Of a stretch of DNA of 11,441 nucleotides, positions 9,089-11,441 are shown one piece after another; the first letter of the stretch is position 1; every line of letters starts with the position of its first letter. A program made the translations under genes and the position numbers. This DNA comes from Eimeria necatrix (taxonomy: Eukaryota; Apicomplexa; Conoidasida; Eucoccidiorida; Eimeriidae): the NCBI RefSeq assembly GCF_000499385.1, contig NW_013654005.1:22501-33941 (forward strand), written 5' to 3'. The notes beneath the pieces are model-generated. The model saw nothing but the letters and a program-made list of their open reading frames with translations. It made no database searches and was not told where the DNA came from.

Positions 9089-10226
9089 ACCTGCGTAGTT
9101 GCCGAGCAGCTCCTCCATGTGCGCGTATTTGAACCAAAACTGCTCCACTCTCGGCAGCAACTGACAAACCCTATTATAGAGGTTGCGGCAGCTAACCACG
9201 AACTTGTTGCTGCTTTCCATTTCAATGTACTTGAGCCACAAACTCACGTTCTGGTAGTCCACCAGCAGCGCCCGCTCAAACACGCTCCGCGCCCTGCAAA
9301 CCACAAATTAGGGTTTAGGGTTTAGGGTTTGGGGTTTGGGGTTTAGGGTCCGCGTGCGCTTCGAACTTGGCGGCTCAGCGCGTGCGTGAGAGGCTTGGGG
9401 TTTAGGGTTTGGGGGTTAGGGTTTGGGGGTTAGGGCTGCGGGTTTGGGGTTTAGGACTTGGGGCTTAGGGTTTGGGGTTTAGGGTTTAGGGTTTGGGGTT
9501 TCGCGCCAGCACACGCATGTAGGGAAGGCCGCAGGGCTCCGGGCTCTAGTTCGAGGGTCCAGTGTTCAAGTTTAGGGTTTAGGGTTTAGGGTTTAGGGTT
9601 TGGGGCCCTAGGGTTTCAGGTTTCGCGCGTAAATCGTGTCGCTAAAGTTCTAGGCCTAGGGTTTAGGGTTTAGGGTTTAGTGGCGGCGTTGGGGTCTGGG
9701 GTTCAAGGGAAGGCCACGAGGGTTTAGGGTTTAGGGTTTAGGGTTTAGGGTTTGCAGTCATTGGCTCTGCCTCTGCGCCTCTGGCGTCTCCCCGCCGAGT
9801 CCCGAAAGCCCTGCAGGCGCCCCCCACGCCCCCTATCCCCCCTCTAGGGTCTAGGGTTTAGGGTTTAGGGTTTAGGGTTTAGGGTTTAGGGTTTAGGGTT
9901 TGCCTGCGGAACTCTCGCTGGGCAGCCTCCCAAAGCGCGTATTTGATCCAAGTGCCGATGTGGTGTCTTTGTCTGCGAATGGAGTCTTCGAATTCTTTTC
10001 TTTTGTTGAGTCTGTACACCTCAAGTTCTTCATCATCCACAATCCGCTGCTGCGGCTTTGCTGCTGCTGCATCTTCCAGCTGTCTGTCCACTGCTTCCCG
10101 CAGCAGCTGCTCCGCAGTTATTTGAACTGCTGCTGGCATTTTATTTTTAACTTCCATTTGTTTCCAGCTGGCCCCCAAGGGGTAGTTTTTGGCGCCCCTG
10201 CGGGGCGCGGCAGCCGCCTCCGCCAT
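1950..10226 (-). CDS. CRNKL1: Crooked neck-like HAT-repeat splicing factor, 12 exons resolved, two internal segments not found
   Basis: Spliced gene for a crooked-neck/Clf1 protein, a nuclear scaffold of tandem HAT helices that joins the spliceosome with the NineTeen-associated proteins. Exons, in transcript order: 9904-10226, 9091-9293, 8882-9002, 8571-8673, 7711-7796, 7292-7393, 6307-6507, 4564-4737, 3922-4029, 3415-3483, 2856-3026, 1950-2015. The family N-terminal motif [19 protein letters not shown] is present. HAT motifs follow ([56 protein letters not shown]), then a basic KKIKKRK tract, FVFPDDE and a final [13 protein letters not shown]. Phases agree at every junction except across the two gaps. 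About 575 codons are visible; the family is usually about 690 or more. The gaps, between exons 7/8 and 9/10, remove parts conserved in all homologues I recall. They could be assembly collapse or true loss. Every intron is dominated by simple repeats. Family assignment is secure; exact ends of exons 7 and 10 are less so. Confidence 0.93.
2279..2440. repeat. (TA)n tract followed by ATATAAT-type heptamer repeats
   Basis: An uninterrupted TA run of about 60 bases is followed by degenerate TATATAA units. It lies in intron 11, inside an A+T-rich block from about 2140 to 2490. Confidence 0.95.
2521..2765. repeat. CAG-rich tract of intron 11
   Basis: Interrupted CAG runs on the plus strand, read as CTG on the gene strand. 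Short non-repeat islands separate them. One island (2527-2579) can be read as a short peptide but does not fit the family. Confidence 0.9.
2856..3026 (-). CDS. CRNKL1: Exon 11, basic C-terminal tract
   Basis: 57 codons starting [20 protein letters not shown], continuing [10 protein letters not shown] (family LMPEKVKKRRK), then ending [17 protein letters not shown] (family DYIFPED). The acceptor is (CTG)14 followed by CAG; the donor GCG before GTGAGG matches the consensus. Phase is 0 at both ends. Confidence 0.9.
3030..3071. repeat. (CAG)14 abutting the exon 11 acceptor
   Basis: Fourteen perfect units. On the gene strand this is (CTG)14, leading directly into the CAG acceptor of exon 11. Confidence 0.95.
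3168..3265. repeat. Interstitial telomere-like AAACCCT block in intron 10
   Basis: Three perfect AAACCCT units followed by degenerate copies (TAGGCTCT, TAGACCCTGG). The gene strand reads TTTAGGG. Confidence 0.9.
3331..3366. repeat. (CAG)12 in intron 10
   Basis: Twelve perfect units downstream of the exon 10 donor, reading CTG on the gene strand. Confidence 0.95.
3415..3483 (-). CDS. CRNKL1: Exon 10, short HAT exon
   Basis: 23 codons, [20 protein letters not shown] then [11 protein letters not shown] fits the second helix of a HAT motif, and the end aligns with the family EERLMLLESW. The donor is GAG followed by GTGAGC. The acceptor chosen is (CTG)16 CAG at 3486-3484; an alternative AACAG acceptor lies 11 bases further on. 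Confidence 0.8.
3487..3534. repeat. (CAG)16 abutting the exon 10 acceptor
   Basis: Sixteen perfect units, continuing as CGG and GGA triplets to about 3562. The gene strand reads (CTG)16 and runs straight into the acceptor CAG. Confidence 0.95.
3639..3910. repeat. Long telomere-like array in intron 9
   Basis: 272 bases of AAACCCT units with degenerate AAACCCC and AAACAACCCT variants. It starts about 11 bases past the exon 9 donor. An exon of about 60 codons is expected in this intron and is absent. Confidence 0.95.
3922..4029 (-). CDS. CRNKL1: Exon 9, HAT repeat
   Basis: 36 codons: [20 protein letters not shown] then [16 protein letters not shown]. It aligns with the family block SWIKFAELETILGDIDRARAIYELAI...MPE. 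The acceptor is CTTTTTTCTGTGCAG and the donor is CTG followed by GTGCGC. The residues that should follow (V-W-K-S-Y-I-D-F-E type) are missing from the window. Confidence 0.9.
4043..4558. repeat. AGCT (GCTA) palindromic satellite filling intron 8
   Basis: Nearly the whole intron is GCTAGCTA with variants (GGCT, CAGC, TATC). The unit is self-complementary, so many hairpins are possible, and the two intron ends can pair. Confidence 0.95.
4564..4737 (-). CDS. CRNKL1: Exon 8, HAT repeats
   Basis: Exactly 58 codons in phase 0: [20 protein letters not shown], then [20 protein letters not shown], ending [18 protein letters not shown]. It matches the family block IRQKNLSFARRALG...LELQLREFDRCRKLYEKFLE. 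The acceptor is a (CTG)n tract ending CCAG and the donor is AAG followed by GTACTT. The last exon base is at 4564, next to an AGCT satellite. Confidence 0.92.
4742..4812. repeat. Interrupted CAG tract before exon 8
   Basis: (CAG)7 then AAG-interrupted runs. The gene strand reads CTG, with the seven-unit run adjoining the CCAG acceptor of exon 8. Confidence 0.95.
5517..5830. repeat. 47-bp tandem repeat in intron 7
   Basis: About six and a half copies of a 47-base unit starting GAAACATAATTTGAAATTC and containing AGCTGCAAATAAAT. Copies differ by a few substitutions and short indels. On the gene strand each carries ATTTATTTGCAGCTTTTT, which resembles a 3' splice site. Degenerate relatives continue down to about 4840. 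Confidence 0.9.
6071..6114. repeat. (CTG)6-CG-(CAG)8 inverted triplet repeat
   Basis: Six CTG units, a CG spacer, then eight CAG units. The 18-bp arms can fold into a hairpin with a two-base loop. It lies in intron 7. Confidence 0.95.
6160..6275. repeat. A-rich [14 protein letters not shown] tandem repeat
   Basis: Ten to eleven base units (GAATAAAAAA, GCGGAAAAAAA, GAGTAAAAAA) repeat about ten times. On the gene strand this is a T-rich tract just after the exon 7 donor. Confidence 0.85.
6307..6507 (-). CDS. CRNKL1: Exon 7, HAT repeats
   Basis: Encodes [37 protein letters not shown] and [15 protein letters not shown], ending KRYWTR. This is one of the most conserved parts of the family (human SKRRFQYEEE, NPHNYDAWFDYLRL). 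The acceptor is (CTG)11 followed by CAG. Two donors are possible: CG before GTGGGT (chosen; exon end 6307) or TGG before GTTCAA (end 6303). The family then expects an IYLWINYA helix, which is not found downstream. Confidence 0.88.
6511..7170. repeat. CAG tract with interspersed minisatellite in intron 6
   Basis: (CAG)11 adjoins exon 7. After it come CAG runs separated by a recurring spacer that begins near 6558, 6612 and 6692 (GGGGAGGT, then GGAAC, GCCG and AATGCAG), with decayed copies near 6776 and 6830. Long leucine/alanine/cysteine frames through it are repeat artefacts. Confidence 0.9.
7248..7289. repeat. Six perfect AGGGTTT units at the exon 6 donor
   Basis: Exactly six units. On the gene strand the donor GT is followed at once by (AAACCCT)6. 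Confidence 0.95.
7292..7393 (-). CDS. CRNKL1: Exon 6, HAT repeat
   Basis: Completes arginine and encodes [13 protein letters not shown] through [13 protein letters not shown], matching the family block VIYKYAL...FEKKFGD. The acceptor is TTATTTGTAG. The donor is GACAA followed by GTAAAC, where the bases after GT are already the first AAACCC of a telomere-like array. Confidence 0.92.
7399..7500. repeat. (AAAT)n tract adjoining the exon 6 acceptor
   Basis: About twenty AAAT units; the gene strand reads TTTA repeats ending in TTTATTTGTAG before exon 6. Confidence 0.95.
7570..7705. repeat. A+T-rich AAATTTAATTT region in intron 5
   Basis: Low-complexity TTAAATT/AATTTAATTT sequence between the exon 5 donor and the AAAT tract. 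No coding sequence was seen. Confidence 0.8.
7711..7796 (-). CDS. CRNKL1: Exon 5, HAT repeat
   Basis: Encodes [20 protein letters not shown] then EERQHERE, corresponding to the family block with DEHLYVAFAKFEE. The acceptor is AATGCATGCAG and the donor is GGAAAG followed by GTAAAT. Both phases fit the neighbouring exons. Confidence 0.9.
7819..8565. repeat. AAAT, AAATAAAC and AAAACAAAC repeats filling intron 4
   Basis: Three sub-blocks: AAAT with AATAAATAAAT variants (to about 8020), mixed AAAT/AAAAG and AAAC/AGAC (to about 8280), then AAAACAAAC (to about 8515), followed by AAAT up to the donor. The plus strand has almost no T outside AAAT. The pre-mRNA is therefore U-rich throughout. Confidence 0.93.
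8571..8673 (-). CDS. CRNKL1: Exon 4, HAT repeat
   Basis: One completing base then 34 codons, [19 protein letters not shown] to RARAGFEKA, matching the family block KNWIKYARFEEKH...ARKVYERA. The acceptor is GCGGCGAAG and the donor is GCT followed by GTAAAA. It ends in phase 0, as exon 5 requires. Confidence 0.9.
8683..8752. repeat. Seven perfect AAACCCT units plus variants, acceptor side of intron 3
   Basis: 8683-8731 is (AAACCCT)7, followed by AGACCCT, AAACCCT and GGACCCT. The gene strand reads (AGGGTTT)7 then GCGGCGAAG into exon 4. Confidence 0.96.
8831..8879. repeat. Seven perfect AGGGTTT units, donor side of intron 3
   Basis: Exactly seven units. The gene strand reads exon 3, GC, (AAACCCT)7. 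With 8683-8731 it forms a perfect inverted repeat of 51 bases including the GC pairs. Confidence 0.96.
8882..9002 (-). CDS. CRNKL1: Exon 3, HAT repeats
   Basis: Starts after TTTGCTGCAG, completes glycine and encodes [18 protein letters not shown] through [10 protein letters not shown]. This matches the human segment around FERWMEWQP and RARTIYER. It ends GAAAG before GCAAAC, a second apparent GC donor. Phase 2 is completed by the first base of exon 4 to give ER-YLSNRP. Confidence 0.93.
9020..9088. repeat. (CTG)23 forming most of intron 2
   Basis: Twenty-three perfect units, the longest pure triplet run in the window. The gene strand reads (CAG)23 starting right after GT. The 88-base intron is not a multiple of three. 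Confidence 0.97.
9091..9293 (-). CDS. CRNKL1: Exon 2, HAT repeats
   Basis: Encodes [15 protein letters not shown] through MEELLGNYA, matching HAT repeats 1-3 of crooked neck (human ARSIYERALDVDYRN, YMEEMLGN). The acceptor is GGTTTGCAG just before 9293. The exon ends GCAG before GTCAGCAG, leaving one base of a glycine codon. The spacing of W, Y and E residues is that of HAT helices ([19 protein letters not shown]). Confidence 0.94.
9309..9756. repeat. Degenerate telomere-like blocks in intron 1
   Basis: Clusters of AGGGTTT, GGGGTTT and GGGGGTTAGGGTTT variants separated by unique GC-rich spacers. Purer stretches are near 9571-9602, 9658-9680 and 9721-9753. Confidence 0.92.
9853..9901. repeat. 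Seven perfect AGGGTTT units at the exon 1 donor
   Basis: Exactly seven units. The gene strand reads exon 1, GC, (AAACCCT)7, the same junction as exon 3/intron 3. Confidence 0.96.
9904..10226 (-). CDS. CRNKL1: Exon 1, N-terminus of crooked neck-like protein
   Basis: Encodes 107 codons plus two bases. An alanine/basic leader is followed by [19 protein letters not shown], the most conserved N-terminal signature of the family, and by the first HAT helix ([18 protein letters not shown]). The ATG at 10226 is the first in frame and gives the expected N-terminal length. The exon ends CGCAG and is followed by GCAAAC, so the donor appears to be GC rather than GT. Joining AG to the G of exon 2 gives arginine and continues the family sequence ([11 protein letters not shown]). 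Confidence 0.93.
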
Positions 10227-10229
10227 CGC

Positions 10230-10264
10230 AAACCCTAAACCCTAAACCCTAAACCCTAAACCCT
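10230..10264. repeat. Five perfect AAACCCT units just upstream of the ATG
   Basis: The gene strand reads (AGGGTTT)5, GCG, ATG. The array is in the 5' untranslated region, or at the end of an untranslated-region intron whose repeated TTTAG could serve as an acceptor. Confidence 0.95.
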
Positions 10265-10462
10265 CGGCCGCCTGCGGCGCGCGACGCGCGCGATCCGGCG
10301 AGGATGGAGCCGAACTGGCGCGAAATTCCGACAAATGGGATTATTTGTTTTACAAATAAGATTATTTACTCAAAAATTAATCCAAAAAACCCGAAAAAAA
10401 CTCCAATTCCGCACTCCGAACCGAAACCCGAGCGCCGGAAGCCAACCACAGCCCCGGCCAAC

Positions 10463-10472
10463 GCATGCATGC
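10463..10472. promoter_or_regulatory. GCATGCATGC, ApiAP2-type motif
   Basis: A ten-base palindrome containing TGCATGC, about 240 bases upstream of the ATG. TGCATGC-type motifs are established ApiAP2 binding and promoter elements in Plasmodium and Toxoplasma. Function here is inferred from position and sequence only. Confidence 0.4.
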
Positions 10473-10828
10473 GCCGCGCCTCCGTTTGGCCTTTTATTCT
10501 TTCATTTTCCTTTTAAATATATATTTTTTAACAAATAAATGTTTTGATTTCCTCCAAAGGGCCTCTTCGCCTCAGCTTTCCGACCGAGTTCCCCGCCGCG
10601 CCCCGGGTGTCTGTACACCCCGCCACTCTTGCCACGCGCGCGCTCTTCGTCTTCCTTCATTGTGGCCAAATTTCTTTTATTTGCGTTTATTTTGTTCCGC
10701 ATTTTAATTTAATTTGCGAAAATTTAACTCCTTTTGATCTTGTCCGTCAGTTTAAACGCAAAAGCCCGCCAGAAACCCCAGAAAAAGCCACTGGATGCTT
10801 CCGGGCCTGCAGCTCCAGCTAACTACTC

Positions 10829-10930
10829 GCTAGCTAGCCACGAAGTGTACTCGCTAGCTAGCCACGAAGTGGCTAGCTAGTGGCTAGCTAGCCGCCTACT
10901 GGCTAGCCACTGGCTAGCTAGCTAGCTAGG
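10829..10930. repeat. AGCT palindromic patch
   Basis: CTAGCTAGCCACGAAGTG repeats in direct and inverted form with GGCTAGCTAG. It resembles the patch at 1619-1691, where GTGGCTAGC and GCTAGCCAC also face each other. Confidence 0.88.
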
Positions 10931-10990
10931 GAACAGCTCCGCTAGGGACAACTACGCCTGCAGCTGCTACAAACTCGCACGAGTAGCGGA

Positions 10991-11034
<44 letters not shown>

Positions 11035-11245
11035 AGGCAGCACAAGTGGTATCGGCTCCCGTCTAGCGTTATTATAACTTAATCACTAAAACAATTAGTC
11101 GATCACTGAGCAGCAGCTGCTGCTGCTGCAGCTCTTGCTGCTGCTGCTGCAGCTCTTGCTGCTGCAAGCGCTGCAGCAGGCACTTGAAACTCGATTTGCG
11201 GCGCTGCTGCTGCTGCCTTCAGTGCCGCAGCACCCAGCAGCCACC

Positions 11246-11280
<35 letters not shown>

Positions 11281-11300
11281 TGCTGCTGCTGCGCAAGCGG
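10991..11300. repeat. CTG and CAG tracts of the upstream flank
   Basis: (CTG)n at 10991-11033, CTGCTGCAGCTCTTG repeated near 11115-11170, and (CAG)n near 11247-11278 followed by CTG. Several can fold back on one another. Confidence 0.9.
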
Positions 11301-11441
11301 CAGCTCATGAATTAGATGAATTTAGAAGATCCATAGCGAAACCAGCCCTCCAGCATGCTACATCCTGCTGCTGCTGCGGCTCATCAGCTGGCCCGCCGGC
11401 CGATGAGGACTCCTCACGCCGCAGCCCGCTCCTACACTTCC

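Larger units (their letters stand above)
10265..11441. other. Upstream flank, probable promoter region, no convincing gene
   Basis: 10265-10800 is mainly unique sequence and should contain the crooked-neck promoter. 10829-10930 is an AGCT palindromic patch, 10991-11033 a CTG run, and 11105-11300 mixed CAG/CTG. Short frames at 10304-10538 (plus) and 10502-10702 (minus) show no recognisable motif. Confidence 0.5.

Noticed and set aside
9091..9293. Exon 2 reading through into polyglutamine, as an expressed tract
   Set aside because: The frame after the repeat does not give the family sequence. Splicing out 88 bases restores it exactly ([13 protein letters not shown]).
10304..10702. Short frames of 60-80 residues on both strands upstream of the gene
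   Set aside because: No recognisable motif, overlapping on both strands, and no splice or homology support.

Overview
The window looks like a repeat-rich segment of a coccidian (Eimeria-type) nuclear genome. The grounds are abundant CAG/CTG triplets, interstitial arrays of the TTTAGGG/AAACCCT telomere-type heptamer, and a spliced eukaryotic gene cut into short exons. The genus is an inference. Banded genomes with CAG and telomere-like repeats are established for Eimeria; no search was run here.

One gene can be supported. It is a minus-strand orthologue of crooked neck (CRNKL1 in human, CLF1 in yeast), the HAT-repeat scaffold of the spliceosomal NineTeen-associated complex. I resolve twelve exons between 10226 (ATG) and 1950 (TAG), about 575 codons in all. 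Exon boundaries were set by protein-family similarity recalled from knowledge, matching codon phase and visible splice dinucleotides. Two conserved stretches, of roughly 50 and 60 residues, are not encoded anywhere they should be: between exons 7 and 8, and between exons 9 and 10. Added back, they would bring the protein close to the usual length of about 690 residues.

Layout from low to high coordinates. 1-1949 is downstream flank, with CTG/CAG runs, a CAG-CTG palindrome just past the stop codon and an AGCT patch, and no convincing gene. 1950-10226 is the crooked-neck gene, with introns built almost wholly of simple repeats: AT and CAG (intron 11), CAG plus telomere-like (10 and 9), AGCT (8), A-rich 47-bp tandem units (7), CAG minisatellite plus telomere-like (6), AAAT (5), AAAT/AAAC (4), telomere-like in both orientations (3), CAG (2), telomere-like (1). 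10227-11441 is upstream flank, with a telomere-like array three bases from the ATG, a TGCATGC motif, AGCT palindromes and CTG runs.

No new multi-gene system is visible. The unusual biology lies in the introns. Telomere-like arrays end exactly at splice sites, including two apparent GC-AG introns. Several introns have complementary ends. (CTG)n tracts sit where pyrimidine tracts should be. One intron carries a tandem array of acceptor-like sequences.
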